Made by a program: the position numbers and the translations under genes
The notes under the pieces: model-generated
What the model was told of the DNA's origin: nothing
What the model saw: the letters and a program-made list of their open reading frames with translations, nothing else
Databases searched by the model: none
Shown here: positions 52,501-61,982 of the stretch, piece after piece
How the letters are laid out: every line of letters starts with the position of its first letter
How positions within the stretch are numbered: the stretch's first letter is position 1
Assembly (NCBI RefSeq): GCF_000375425.1
Contig: NZ_AQXG01000007.1
Coordinates: 62,001-126,000, forward strand
Source: Gracilimonas tropica DSM 19535
Lineage (GTDB): Bacteria; Bacteroidota; Rhodothermia; Balneolales; Balneolaceae
DNA length: 64,000 nucleotides
Direction of reading: 5' to 3'

Positions 52501-53886
52501 ATAATTTTGGGTCTTATACTTATACCGATAAGCATAATAATATGTCCCGGGCTCAAGGCCAGAACCCAGAGTTCCAGCATATTCATCATTATCTCCGGCT
52601 GTGGTTGAAGAAGCATTATATTCAGCAGTCTTCCAACTTGACTCCATCCAGTTGGATGGATTTTCATTTATTGTACTAATACCGATCCAGGCCGATATAT
52701 CCGTGCTTTGCGCTTCATCTTCCGTAATACCGGGCACATAAAGCTGACCATAAATGGTAAGGTCATTGCCTTCATCCATCATATGCGATTCCGGAAACTG
52801 AACATTGCCAAATGTAATCTCCGATTCTGTTCTGAAATTAAATGTGCTTGACCAGGTATTAGCCGTATCGGGTTTGAACCGCCAGAAATACCTTGTATAA
52901 ATATCTAATGGTGTGCTTAGCGTATATGAGGTATCGGCTAAATCGGTTTCATTAACAATTGGACTTGAAAAATCATTGTTATTGTCTAATTGCAGATCAT
53001 AACCGGAAAGGTTGTCTACCGGATACCAACTTATGCGAGGTGCTCGTTGCACATTATTAGCGCCGTTAAGGGGAAAGACATCAGCCTCATAATGATAAAT
53101 GTAATTGCTCCCATTGTTGTTTTCAAAGCGTAGAGTAGCAAGATCCACTTTACCATCCCATTCGGATTGATCTATGGTTGTAGAGAGCACATAAAATTCA
53201 ACGGCTGCATTTTTTGGTTGTCCGGGAATTTGTGCTGTTCCGGTTGTACCTGAACTGAAATCAGTGATCTCAATCGAATAACTGGTTGTAAAGTTATCCG
53301 TTGAGTAGCGAAGGTAGATTTTTTCTTCCGGCGATTTAGGTTGATCTAATTCCACTGAAATGGTAACGGGATCATATTCAGGCACCTCAGTTGTAGGCAC
53401 TCCGCTTACAGAAATGAAATCCACCGGCGATGCGCTTGTTTTTAATACTGCAGCCTCAGAATCAGCATATCCATTATCTGTAATAATAACGGTGTAATAG
53501 TATCCATTTTGCAAGGATATAGAGTTATCGGTTCCTCCCTGATATATCATACTATTGAACCCATCAACATTTACTGGAGACGCATTGGCCCATTTGTTAT
53601 TGAATTCATTGCCATCAGGTCCACTGGTAAATAGCCAGGCATAGGTTCCAGCTGAAGTATCTGCTCCCGATGCGTCAACGTTAATGGTCGTAATGTACTG
53701 ACCGCCGGCAAAATCTCTTTTGACCATTCTGAAATTACCCATCTCGTCCGGATCGTTAGTGTTTTCCCAGGCATTCCATTCACCCGGCAGATTAACTCCC
53801 TCCGGTTCGTATACCTGCTGTCCAAATATCAATGTTGGAATCATTAAGATCCCAAGCAAAATCAGTAGTATTTTATTGTGTTTCAT
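49519..53886 (-). CDS. Giant secreted fibronectin type III array protein with T9SS domain, 1455 aa
   Basis: Signal peptide ending TLIFGQ, an N-terminal beta domain of the SusE/SusF-like type (about 22-260; GEWNAWENTND...GYYYTVIITDNG), then about ten Fn3-like repeats each ending in YYWRVRAxNxxGxxxWS...F.T, and the sorting domain from DEFALHQNYPNPFNP (about residue 1372) to the end. Fn3 arrays hold enzymes or substrate away from the cell surface. Start is 18 bases after the stop of the amylase gene on the same strand, so they are one operon. The N-terminal domain suggests starch binding; inferred. Confidence 0.8.
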   Translation of the reverse strand: MKHNKILLILLGILMIPTLIFGQQVYEPEGVNLPGEWNAWENTNDPDEMGNFRMVKRDFAGGQYITTINVDASGADTSAGTYAWLFTSGPDGNEFNNKWANASPVNVDGFNSMIYQGGTDNSISLQNGYYYTVIITDNGYADSEAAVLKTSASPVDFISVSGVPTTEVPEYDPVTISVELDQPKSPEEKIYLRYSTDNFTTSYSIEITDFSSGTTGTAQIPGQPKNAAVEFYVLSTTIDQSEWDGKVDLATLRFENNNGSNYIYHYEADVFPLNGANNVQRAPRISWYPVDNLSGYDLQLDNNNDFSSPIVNETDLADTSYTLSTPLDIYTRYFWRFKPDTANTWSSTFNFRTESEITFGNVQFPESHMMDEGNDLTIYGQLYVPGITEDEAQSTDISAWIGISTINENPSNWMESSWKTAEYNASSTTAGDNDEYAGTLGSGLEPGTYYYAYRYKYKTQNYVYGTIGGFWADTNQTLGGLVIKDIPALSSPEDGISGVELTPALSWIAADASVQGFSLQVSESSAFETKIVNEAALPAAANNYDIASGILDYETTYYWRVRSDYDTTSSGWSSVRSFTTLPPAPEKVNLLLPVDGAVGASLTPDFEWDERINATGYELVISTDQSFADGMQAVIEESSLSTNTYSVDEGNSLSKETEYFWRVRAVNTTGSSPWSDVYSFVTVGDPPSKVTLLSPENESTGISIMPTFEWEQQASAAAYQLQISSSTENFDSTAHLVLDKPDLSQNTYSLLQFDELENAKSYYWRVRSSNKAGTGFWSDTLKFTTSAPVPVLASPDDQSTSTPVNPILRWSNIEKAQHYAVQIASNEIFTQIASEATALSDTSFIPEGLSFDSTYHWRVKVQVNDIESEWSEPFSFTVKANPPALPQLVSPDSGAVNVSLEPNLVWEAPANAVSYEIQVSKSMAFDSGFILDTTGYENTDYLLSGLENGTSYYWRVRAFNSEGTAGQWSLPGEFKTLPLLPETVTLLTPADSTSDAGIPVHFTWSISSLASHYDFQYSENPDFTFKADTSVTSAELLLEALDSGAKYYWRVRAANGAGNSAWTHSRSIETGVGGFPGPLLTAPNDEEDGMGTVLELSWSAVRGADYYQVQVSAFQNFDIVEIDTSNVKTTTLDLSELKKETGYFWRVRAHDAKGSTAWSSVRSFTTQSQVPGIVKVNLPADSSADVELPVRLSWNPGEGVNHYQVRLSEQRNFSIAIDSSNISDTTLTLSGLDFDTEYYWQVRAINDAGSGPWTEVHYFSTIVPIPEVPELVNPEKGSETDFPVRFGWNEVVYAQNYDLQVSTRDDFDSLTVDSSGIEQVVAEISGLKDGSTYYWRVRAVNRAGAGSWSAMHDFKTVTLTSVERDVLPDEFALHQNYPNPFNPVTNIQYDLKTAGDVGIRVYDISGRLIQTLVNERKTAGRYRVVFDAGNLASGIYMIRMEAGPFLEVKKMTLIK

Positions 53887-53903
53887 TTTTTATCAGTTCC
53901 AAA

Positions 53904-56900
53904 TTATTTGATCAGCGTAAGCTTCCTGACTTGTACATAATCACCTGCTTTAATGCGGTACAAATAGAGTCCACTGGACAGACTTTCTGCATCAAACTGC
54001 ACCGTGTGGTAACCGGCTGATTCATATTTCTTCACAAGTGTGGCCACTTTTTGTCCGGTTATAGTGAATACTTCCAGTAACACCTCACTGCCATGAGGCA
54101 GACCAAACATGATGGAGGTTGTCGGGTTGAATGGATTTGGATAATTTTGCATCAATGTAAATTCTCTTGGCACGCCTGTTTCTTCTATACTGGTAATGAA
54201 TTTGGTTTCAATCTCCTGCACCTCACTCCAGTTACCGGCACCTCCCCGGTTTGCTCCCTGAACCCGCCAATAGTACCTGGTTTCTTTTTCGAGGTTTATA
54301 TTTTCAAGCTTCTGATCGGTAATATTTACTGTATCCACTAACGGGGTTTCAAATGTTGCATCGGCACTTAGCTGAAAACGGTACGTTGAAGCACGTTCTG
54401 CTTTCACCCAAACAAAGCGGTTCTCAAGTGGATGTACCAGGTCACCCTTCAAAGGCTGTACAAGGATAACAGGTTCCGGTTTACTTATCACCGTCTTGAA
54501 AACGTTTACATCACTCCATTTACTATTCCCACCTGTATTAACTGCCGAAACCCGCCAGTAGTAGGTTTGATTGTTTTTTAAAGAAGTGATAACAAGTAAG
54601 GTATCCGACACACCTGATGTATCAAATTTTTGCGTAAAGCTGCTATTTTCAGCAAGCTGAAAACGATATTTAGTTTCTTCTCCGGAAGATCTCCAATGAA
54701 AGGTTAAGTCTATTTGAGTATCAGTGAGACTATCAGAAGGAGATGCTAATAATGGAGCATTGGGAGCAACCGGCAATGTGTTGAATGACTGAACTACCGA
54801 CCACTCGCTTTCTTCGCTCGGATTAACTGATTTTACCCGCCAATAGTAGGTTGTATTTCGAGATAACAGCTCAACTACTTCAAAGAAAGTGCCCTGAATG
54901 TTTGCAGTGTCAATTTTTACTTTTTCAAAAGACTGGTCATCGGAAATTTGTAATCGATAGGAAGTTGCTAAATCTACCTTAGTCCATTTTATAGTCAGCT
55001 CATCCGGGATGTTGATAGCACCGTTATCCGGGGCAACTGGGGCAGGGATCGAAGGTTCATCAAATACCGTGGAAAAGACTCCTTTTGCAGACCAATCACT
55101 TTCAAAATCAGTGCTTGCTGATTTAACCCGCCAATAATAGGTTGTATTCCGTTCAAGAAATCCCGGAGTATAGCTTGTATCGGTAATGCCATTTTGTTCT
55201 GCCTGAGTACTGAAATCCGGTTTTTTTGAGATCTGTATCCTATAAGAATCCGCATTGGTTGAAATTCTCCAAATCAAAGTGGTATCTGTGGGAATATTAA
55301 CTTGACCAATTTCTGGATAATGAAGTTCCGGGGTGCCTATAGCACTTGTTCTAAATGACCAAGCTTCCGACCAACTGCCTGTACCCACTTTATTTGAGCC
55401 ACGAATTCGCCAATAATATTTCTTATCTGCATTCAGCCCAACCACCTGTACTGCAGTTTCTTGAAGATCGGAATCAGAATAAACAATGTTCTCAAATTGC
55501 TCCTCTTCAGCTACTGCTACCTGATATTCTTCCGTATACTTGTCTTTAATCCAATTTAGTTCCGGGCTGGTAGACACCCCTTCGGCAGCGCTATCTGGAG
55601 CGGTGAGCTTTATTTTACCGGGAATGTCCGGAGTGGTAGTAAAGGTAAAAGGCTCCGTCCATTCACTTTTACCAAAACTATTTACCGCTCTAACCCTCCA
55701 TGAATACGAGGTTTGAAATTTAAATTCTGCATCTCTGTAACTCGTAGACGTATAATTATTTTCTACTTTAATGAGTTCTCCTCCAGAGCGAATTTCAAGT
55801 TCATATGCATCTGCCGTGCTAACTTCAGTCCATTTTAATGCTGTTTTTATAGCAACCCCTTCCGATTGGTTTTGAGGCAACAGTAAAGTTGGTTTCAACG
55901 GTACTGAGCTAAGCAACTCACCTTCAACTGAGAAAGTTTTATCTGAAACTTGTAAAGACTTGATTGTAAAAGTATCGTTATAACTTCCAACCGTAGGCGG
56001 ATCAAATGTAATTGACAGCTTGAGCGCTTCTCCCGGAGCAATGGTTCCTCCGGTAGGTGATACTGTGAATACCGAACTAAAACCCGAAATATCTGTAATA
56101 TTCAACGGAGCGCTTCCTGAATTCGTAATGGTTAAGCTCTTTTGATAAGGGGGGGTGTTTTCACCCTGAATTTCTTCGAATTTTATGGAAGTTGAAGAAA
56201 GTGAAATACTGGGAAGTGTTTCATTCAATAAACCGGAGGGTGCGGGTCCAATTTTTTGGGTAGAATACAATCGGAATTCACCGGGAGCAAGGTTCACTGA
56301 AGGAGGTGAAGACTCATTAATCTGCAGAGAATCTCCGCTAAAATATTCATACCACCATTTCCCGGACCCTGAGTTGTGGGTAAAAGGCTGTACATTTGCA
56401 TCGACCACATCAAAGTTCCCGATCAGCTGTACATCATTTGAAGATCTTAGAAGTATCTTTTTTTGTTTACCTCCAACATCGAGAGCAAAATCCGTGGTTT
56501 TAAATGCAGGCTCTGTTGTTTTAAGCTTTATTAATTCACGCATTGTCCGATATAAGCGATACCGATCCGTGTCCCTTCTATATTCCCATAAAATAGGTTT
56601 CTCTCCGGTTCGCCCATTCACACTTATGCTAACATCGTAACCCAATTCACCAAATTGCCAGATCATTTTTGGGCCCGGAACTGCCAGCAAAAAAGCGTGA
56701 GCTAATTTCATCCGGTTCAAGGCTGTTTCTTCATTCTTAGTATCATATCCACCTACAGAGTTTCCATAATTACTAAGCTCATACATGATCCGCTCTTCAT
56801 CATGACTCTCCATGTAGCCTACTAAGTGCGGCTCATTCCACCCTCTGCTTTGATAGGATGTCCCTGTCAGGTCACCATCGTACCCCATTGCAGCTTCTTT

Positions 56901-58826
56901 AAATGGATCATGCATAATCCCCCAAAGCATAAACCCATTATCAGCCAATACTTTCTCTTCATCGTTATTTCCCAGATGCTCTAAGATCAAATATGCACTT
57001 TGGTCATATTCCCTAATCTTATTTTTCATTCTTAACAAGAGGTCTATACGCGACTGATCGTATTGATTCCAGGCCCCCACATCACCGGAGTAATTTTGAG
57101 TAAATCCCTTACTAAGGTCATACCTAAATCCATCTATTCTGTATTCTTCCAACCAGTATTTATTGACCCGGTCTATGAACCGTTGGGTATATATACTCTC
57201 ATGGTTAAAATCGTACCCCACATTAAAAGGATGGCGTGCCGTTGAGTTAAACCAAATATTTTGCGGTGTCGGCTGACCATAATTTCCTTCATTATATAAA
57301 CGAACCATCGGTGACTGGCCAAAGGAATGGTTATAAACGGCATCCAAAATAACTGCAATACCCCTTTTATGTGCTTCATTTACCAGTCGTTTCAGATCAT
57401 CTTCAGGACCATAATAGCGATCCGGGGCTAAGTAAAAGCTTGGATTGTATCCCCAACTGCTGTTTCCCTCGAATTCATTCACCGGCAAAAGTTCTATCGC
57501 ATTGATTCCAAGTCGCTGAAGGTAATCCAGAGAATCGATCACTGTCGCAAAATCGTGGCTCTCGCTAAAATCACGTACTAAAAGTTCATAAATCACCAGG
57601 TTATTAGGGTCCGGTCGTTCCCACCCATCATCCGTCCAATTGAAATCTGGCTTATTGGTTTGGATAATGGATACATATTCTGTGGTCTTACCATTTGGGT
57701 AGGGCTTCAGGTCAGGATACACCTCCGGTTGTATCCATGAGTCATCGGGGTGAAGTACTTTCTCTGAATATGGATCAGCAATACGTATTTTTTCATCAAC
57801 CAAATACTGAAATGCATATTCTTTTTCGGGCGTCAGGCCATTGATTTCGAGCCACCAATATACTTCCTGATTACCACGGACATCTCTCTTCATCTGATAC
57901 TCAGGACGAACTTGCCAATCATTAAACTCTCCAATAACATACACCCTGCTTTTGTATGGAGCCAGTAACGATAATGTTACTTTAGTGGGGTCACTTTCAT
58001 CATAATATATTCCTTCTTGAACTCCTCCGGGTCTCGGCATATCGACCACTTCATCCGGAACAAGATAATAAGCATATGCTGAGTCAGACACTCCCAAGGA
58101 ATTTGATGAAACCGCCAGCATCTCGGTGAGGCCTGTAGAAGATGCTGATACTGTATATGACAATGACGTACTATTGCTTTCGGCTACTTCTATGCCGTTT
58201 TCATACAGTTTCATGTTCTGAAACCCCGACCCTATTGCCGCTCCTACAACTTCCACATCCAAAGATCCATTTAGATTCAGGATCGTTGTTTTTTCCCTTG
58301 GTTTCTGGAACCGTACATGTACACCTTCATCATATATATCTATGAAGAGATCGGTATCATTTTCCCCTTTCCCTTCTAACTCACCATCTGCGCTTCTGAA
58401 AACCATTGCTAATTTCAGAATCTCTTCTCCAGAAGGTACACCGTAATATTCCCGAATTTCAGGAATGGTTAGGCTATATAAGTCTGAACCAATCCTGGTT
58501 AATTTTGCTTTTGGAATATTCTCGTCCCATTCAGCGATCACATATTTCCAATCGGAAAGATCACCCTTCGCGCTTTCATCAGTGATCACTCCTGTATGGG
58601 CATAGACCTCTCCTGAGAAGCCCTTTAAACCCGCACTCCCCTCAGCTGCATTGAAATAAATGGTAACGGAACTTCCTTCCTCCGGAAATGCTGGGTCAGT
58701 GCTTATCTGCGCTTGAACACCGGCAGTTAGCAGCAATACGATTCCCGAAAAACCCACTAAAGTTCTTAGGAAATATCTGAGAACACCCCAAACCCCATAG
58801 CCTAAAACATTTTTACAATCCTTCAT
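53904..58826 (-). CDS. Secreted GH13 alpha-amylase-like multidomain enzyme with T9SS domain, 1640 aa
   Basis: Signal peptide (about 15-42, ends VQAQ). Ig-like and CBM48-like modules (about 50-370; GEFNDWQVRPEYQ), GH13 barrel with region I DAVYNH (~494), region II GFRYDLSKG holding the nucleophile Asp (~564), region III ILEHLG with the acid Glu (~612) and region IV YMESHDEER (~671). After it an ASPM/hydin-like domain (~870-970), six Fn3 repeats (~990-1545) and the sorting domain RQFTLMQNYPNPFNP-type tail. Cleaves alpha-glucans (starch, glycogen or pullulan-like) outside the cell. A perfect LacI-type operator at 58881-58894 sits 55 bases upstream. First gene of the operon. Confidence 0.9.
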   Translation of the reverse strand: MKDCKNVLGYGVWGVLRYFLRTLVGFSGIVLLLTAGVQAQISTDPAFPEEGSSVTIYFNAAEGSAGLKGFSGEVYAHTGVITDESAKGDLSDWKYVIAEWDENIPKAKLTRIGSDLYSLTIPEIREYYGVPSGEEILKLAMVFRSADGELEGKGENDTDLFIDIYDEGVHVRFQKPREKTTILNLNGSLDVEVVGAAIGSGFQNMKLYENGIEVAESNSTSLSYTVSASSTGLTEMLAVSSNSLGVSDSAYAYYLVPDEVVDMPRPGGVQEGIYYDESDPTKVTLSLLAPYKSRVYVIGEFNDWQVRPEYQMKRDVRGNQEVYWWLEINGLTPEKEYAFQYLVDEKIRIADPYSEKVLHPDDSWIQPEVYPDLKPYPNGKTTEYVSIIQTNKPDFNWTDDGWERPDPNNLVIYELLVRDFSESHDFATVIDSLDYLQRLGINAIELLPVNEFEGNSSWGYNPSFYLAPDRYYGPEDDLKRLVNEAHKRGIAVILDAVYNHSFGQSPMVRLYNEGNYGQPTPQNIWFNSTARHPFNVGYDFNHESIYTQRFIDRVNKYWLEEYRIDGFRYDLSKGFTQNYSGDVGAWNQYDQSRIDLLLRMKNKIREYDQSAYLILEHLGNNDEEKVLADNGFMLWGIMHDPFKEAAMGYDGDLTGTSYQSRGWNEPHLVGYMESHDEERIMYELSNYGNSVGGYDTKNEETALNRMKLAHAFLLAVPGPKMIWQFGELGYDVSISVNGRTGEKPILWEYRRDTDRYRLYRTMRELIKLKTTEPAFKTTDFALDVGGKQKKILLRSSNDVQLIGNFDVVDANVQPFTHNSGSGKWWYEYFSGDSLQINESSPPSVNLAPGEFRLYSTQKIGPAPSGLLNETLPSISLSSTSIKFEEIQGENTPPYQKSLTITNSGSAPLNITDISGFSSVFTVSPTGGTIAPGEALKLSITFDPPTVGSYNDTFTIKSLQVSDKTFSVEGELLSSVPLKPTLLLPQNQSEGVAIKTALKWTEVSTADAYELEIRSGGELIKVENNYTSTSYRDAEFKFQTSYSWRVRAVNSFGKSEWTEPFTFTTTPDIPGKIKLTAPDSAAEGVSTSPELNWIKDKYTEEYQVAVAEEEQFENIVYSDSDLQETAVQVVGLNADKKYYWRIRGSNKVGTGSWSEAWSFRTSAIGTPELHYPEIGQVNIPTDTTLIWRISTNADSYRIQISKKPDFSTQAEQNGITDTSYTPGFLERNTTYYWRVKSASTDFESDWSAKGVFSTVFDEPSIPAPVAPDNGAINIPDELTIKWTKVDLATSYRLQISDDQSFEKVKIDTANIQGTFFEVVELLSRNTTYYWRVKSVNPSEESEWSVVQSFNTLPVAPNAPLLASPSDSLTDTQIDLTFHWRSSGEETKYRFQLAENSSFTQKFDTSGVSDTLLVITSLKNNQTYYWRVSAVNTGGNSKWSDVNVFKTVISKPEPVILVQPLKGDLVHPLENRFVWVKAERASTYRFQLSADATFETPLVDTVNITDQKLENINLEKETRYYWRVQGANRGGAGNWSEVQEIETKFITSIEETGVPREFTLMQNYPNPFNPTTSIMFGLPHGSEVLLEVFTITGQKVATLVKKYESAGYHTVQFDAESLSSGLYLYRIKAGDYVQVRKLTLIK

Positions 58827-58880
58827 TAAACCTAAATTATTCGTCTTTTAACTTGATCCTAAGGAATATACCTGAGATAA

Positions 58881-58894
58881 TGTAAGCGCTTACA
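58881..58894. promoter_or_regulatory. Perfect LacI-family operator upstream of amylase gene
   Basis: TGTAAGCGCTTACA, a fully symmetric 14-mer, 55 bases before the start codon. Same site type as 49410. Likely bound by a maltose/sugar-responsive LacI-family repressor. Confidence 0.75.
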
Positions 58895-59012
58895 ATTAAT
58901 GAAGCAAGTTTCTTATGAACAAGCTTTTTCACTTGTTCAGTGAAACTCTTGGTAACAATACATTCTCCTGAAATTTGATTATTTTTCTTTTTTATAAAAC
59001 TTAATTTATCTC

Positions 59013-59555
59013 ATGATCTACGAATTCTTAAAACAAACTCCCCAATTTGATGAAACCGTTTTTGTGGCTCCCAGCGCCGATATTATCGGAGATGTTACCC
59101 TTGGCAAAGAAAGTAGTGTTTGGTTCAATGTGACCATTCGGGGAGATGTGAATTACATTCGGATCGGAGATAAAAGCAATATTCAGGATAATGTTTGCAT
59201 ACATGTAATGAATCAAACCGGGCCGACCGTTATTGGGAATGAAGTGACGATTGGCCATGGAGCCGTAGTACATGGCTGTACCATCAAGGACCGGGTATTG
59301 ATCGGTATCAACGCCACTATTTTGGATAAGGCTGTGATTGAGCCTGATGTGATCGTAGCTGCAGGCTCTTTAGTTCCTCCCGGAAAAAAGCTCGAAAGTG
59401 GTTATATGTACATGGGCTCACCCGTGGAAAAGGTAAGAAAATTGACCGTAGAAGAACTCGCTTCTATCCCAAAATACGCGGCCAATTACGTCAAATACTC
59501 CCGCGCCTATCAGCAAAAAGATCAGTACGACGAAAACCCTTTTTATAGTAAGTGA
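59013..59555 (+). CDS. Gamma-carbonic anhydrase-like hexapeptide protein
   Basis: 180 residues, left-handed beta-helix with repeated hexapeptides (FVAPSADIIGDVTLG, VWFNVTIRGDVNYIRIG, IQDNVCIHVMN, EVTIGHGAVVHGC). The metal-binding His positions H (CIHV), H (IGHGAVVH) are present, as in YrdA/PaaY-type gamma carbonic anhydrases. Cytoplasmic, probably trimer. Confidence 0.9.
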   Translation: MIYEFLKQTPQFDETVFVAPSADIIGDVTLGKESSVWFNVTIRGDVNYIRIGDKSNIQDNVCIHVMNQTGPTVIGNEVTIGHGAVVHGCTIKDRVLIGINATILDKAVIEPDVIVAAGSLVPPGKKLESGYMYMGSPVEKVRKLTVEELASIPKYAANYVKYSRAYQQKDQYDENPFYSK

Positions 59556-59623
59556 CTGGAAGTGTTGAATTATAAATCGATCCAATTCAAAATTTCATAT
59601 TGACTCAAGAACAACCTCTCAGA

Positions 59624-59759
59624 TTGTCATCCTGAGCGCTTAAAATATCCTCCAAGTCTAACGATATCATCATATAACACAGACCAGTGGCTTAAACTTT
59701 GAGACCCTTCGCGGAATACAGACTAACCTGTTAGAAAATTGAATCTCTCAGGGTGACAA
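59624..59759. repeat. Host repeat-like unit with 13-bp inverted ends
   Basis: TTGTCATCCTGAG at the left and CTCAGGGTGACAA at the right (complementary but for one G-T type difference) enclose 110 bases. Resembles the dispersed palindromic units common in Bacteroidota genomes. Confidence 0.5.
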
Positions 59760-59818
59760 CCAATGGCTGAATTGGTTGTTTTACAAACATCAATCAAAAT
59801 CCTAAAATCAAAAATCCA

Positions 59819-60955
59819 GTGAGCGGACTTTATATTCACATCCCCTTTTGCAAACAAGCCTGCTCGTACTGCGATTTTTATTTCGTTACCCGACAAGAAT
59901 ACAAACAAGATTTTGTGGACGAACTGATCCGCGAAATACATTCCAAAAAAGACACCCGATTCACTGAAGAAACAGTAAGAACTATCTATTTCGGTGGAGG
60001 CACCCCTTCCCTTTTAACACCCCAACAGGTTGAATCTATTTTAGATGCCATACAGTATGTTTTTAAGGTTGAACCGGAAGAGATCACCTTCGAAATGAAT
60101 CCCGATGACGTGACCAAAGAATTTCTTTCGGGGCTAAAATCAGCGGGTATAAACCGGGCGAGTATGGGCGTTCAGTCTTTCAATCCGGAGCTTCTCAAAT
60201 TCATGCATCGGGCTCATTCTTCGGAAGAAGCTTTCCGCTGCCTTGAATTATTACAAGCTTCAAAATTCAATGTATTTACGGTTGATTTGATCTATGGGAA
60301 CCCGGGTCAGTCGCTGCAATCGTTAGAGCAAGATATAGATACTATTCTTCAATTTGACCCTCCTCATATTTCGGCGTATTCACTTACAATTGAACCTCAA
60401 ACCCGTCTCGGTAAGCAGGTTAAGTTAGGGCGAATTGTTCCTCCGGAAGATGATACGGTTGCCCGACATTTTGATCTGGTTGTGGAAAAGTTGGGAGAAG
60501 CCGGTATTCTTCAATATGAAGTAAGCAACTACGCCAAGCCGGGGAAAGAAGCGCTTCATAACTCAAACTACTGGAGCCATGTGAATTATTTGGGATTAGG
60601 TCCGGGCGCGCATTCTTTTTGGTGGGATGAAGACGGAAAATCAGCCAAAAGATGGAGCAATAAAGCGGACCTGAAAAGCTATTTTACCGGAAGCTGGAAT
60701 GAACCGTTTGAGGAAGAACATCTGGATCACACAAATTTGGCTGAAGAGCGCCTGATGCTCGGACTTCGTACCCGCTCCGGACTTTCTCTTCAGGAACTTG
60801 CAACCCGTTACGATTTCTCATTCAACCCAAAACAGCAGGAGTATTTGCAACAGCTGGAAATTCAGGAAAAAGCAAAAATTGGAGATCGTATTCAGCTTAC
60901 AACAAAAGGATTGAAAATTGCGGATGCCATTTTACTCGACCTTATTACTATATAG
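59819..60955 (+). CDS. hemW: HemW-like radical SAM protein (heme chaperone)
   Basis: 378 residues starting with GTG (SGLYIHIPFC). The radical-SAM cluster motif CKQACSYCDF is at residues about 11-20 and is followed by FGGGTPSLL and MGVQSFNPE. The C-terminal HemN-like part contains EERLMLGLRTRSGL. HemW proteins bind and insert heme into respiratory enzymes; older annotations call them coproporphyrinogen oxidases. The upstream segment has the repeat at 59624. Confidence 0.9.
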   Translation: MSGLYIHIPFCKQACSYCDFYFVTRQEYKQDFVDELIREIHSKKDTRFTEETVRTIYFGGGTPSLLTPQQVESILDAIQYVFKVEPEEITFEMNPDDVTKEFLSGLKSAGINRASMGVQSFNPELLKFMHRAHSSEEAFRCLELLQASKFNVFTVDLIYGNPGQSLQSLEQDIDTILQFDPPHISAYSLTIEPQTRLGKQVKLGRIVPPEDDTVARHFDLVVEKLGEAGILQYEVSNYAKPGKEALHNSNYWSHVNYLGLGPGAHSFWWDEDGKSAKRWSNKADLKSYFTGSWNEPFEEEHLDHTNLAEERLMLGLRTRSGLSLQELATRYDFSFNPKQQEYLQQLEIQEKAKIGDRIQLTTKGLKIADAILLDLITI

Positions 60956-60961
60956 GCTGAG

Positions 60962-61981
60962 TTAATCTTTAGCCGCCATTTCCCAGTTTCGGGCATAACG
61001 GGCATATTCAAAAGCCTTGCCTTCCTCTCCGGCATTGTGATAAGCTTTAGAAACCATCATGCCCGCCTCAAATAGCCGCTGATAATCTGCTTTGGTTAGA
61101 TTTTCGGCAGTCCCCTCTAATACCGGAACCGCCAATTCGATGTATTCTTCAAGCGTATCGGGGTTTTCATTCGCATCAAAGTTTTCCTGAAAAATGAGTG
61201 GCCAGAATTGCGCCTTCCCATACACTTTTTTGGAGATCACCCAATACCATTCATTCTCTTTGACGGTATAAACCTGAAGCTCTGAGTTATCATTATCTGA
61301 TGCTTGTTCTGCCGTGTTTTGTGTCTTAGAACTTTGCTGAGGCTCAGGTTCTGAAGCAGATGCCAACTGTTTATTCTGCACCTCCTTTGCTTCCTTTGTC
61401 TCCACCGGAGCTTGAGCTGGTTGTACGTTATCTGAACGAGTTTGTATCTGGCTGGCTGCAGTTCCTTGCTCACCGGGACTCATCAAAAACCAGGCGGAAG
61501 CAATCGCTATAATTGCTACTACAAGTACCGCCGCAATCATGACTACCATATTATTATTAGCTTTCTCTCGCTTTTTGGGTGGAGCGGGCGTAACGGTTTG
61601 ATCGGAATCATGGCTTTTTTCAGCCGCCAATTCCGTCCCTTCTGACGATTCCTCCTCTTCCCCCTCAATCAATTCACTTTCAAGATGTGCATACTTTGCA
61701 TTCACCGTTTCCCGAAGGGCTTTGTAGGGAGTAAATGTAACCCGTTTATGGGCCGGAATCGTGATCGGCTCGCCGGTTTGCGGATTCTGTCCCTGCCGCT
61801 CGGCCACCTCTTTTACTTTAAATCTTCCAAAATTAGTTATTGAGGCTTTCCCATTTTCCTGCAGCTCTTGTTTTACCTTTGCGATAAGTGCCTTCGTAAA
61901 AGCCTCGCTCTTATTTTTACTGAAGCCGGTTTTTTGTGAAAGCGCATCTACAATATCACCATATGTAACTTTATCGCTCAT
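60962..61981 (-). CDS. HU-domain protein fused to membrane anchor and LysM-like tail
   Basis: 339 residues. N-terminal HU/IHF domain (1-90; GKASITNFGRFKVKE, GEPITIPAHKRVTFTP), then an acidic linker (SELIEGEEEESS), a basic patch (KKREKANNN), a membrane helix (about 145-168: MIAAVLVVAIIAIASAWFL), an Ala/Gln/Glu-rich spacer and a LysM-like domain (VYTVKENEWYWVISKKVYG, about 235-285). This puts a DNA-binding domain in the cytoplasm and a peptidoglycan-type domain outside. One base after the small HU gene. Confidence 0.85.
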   Translation of the reverse strand: MSDKVTYGDIVDALSQKTGFSKNKSEAFTKALIAKVKQELQENGKASITNFGRFKVKEVAERQGQNPQTGEPITIPAHKRVTFTPYKALRETVNAKYAHLESELIEGEEEESSEGTELAAEKSHDSDQTVTPAPPKKREKANNNMVVMIAAVLVVAIIAIASAWFLMSPGEQGTAASQIQTRSDNVQPAQAPVETKEAKEVQNKQLASASEPEPQQSSKTQNTAEQASDNDNSELQVYTVKENEWYWVISKKVYGKAQFWPLIFQENFDANENPDTLEEYIELAVPVLEGTAENLTKADYQRLFEAGMMVSKAYHNAGEEGKAFEYARYARNWEMAAKD

Positions 61982-61982
61982 T

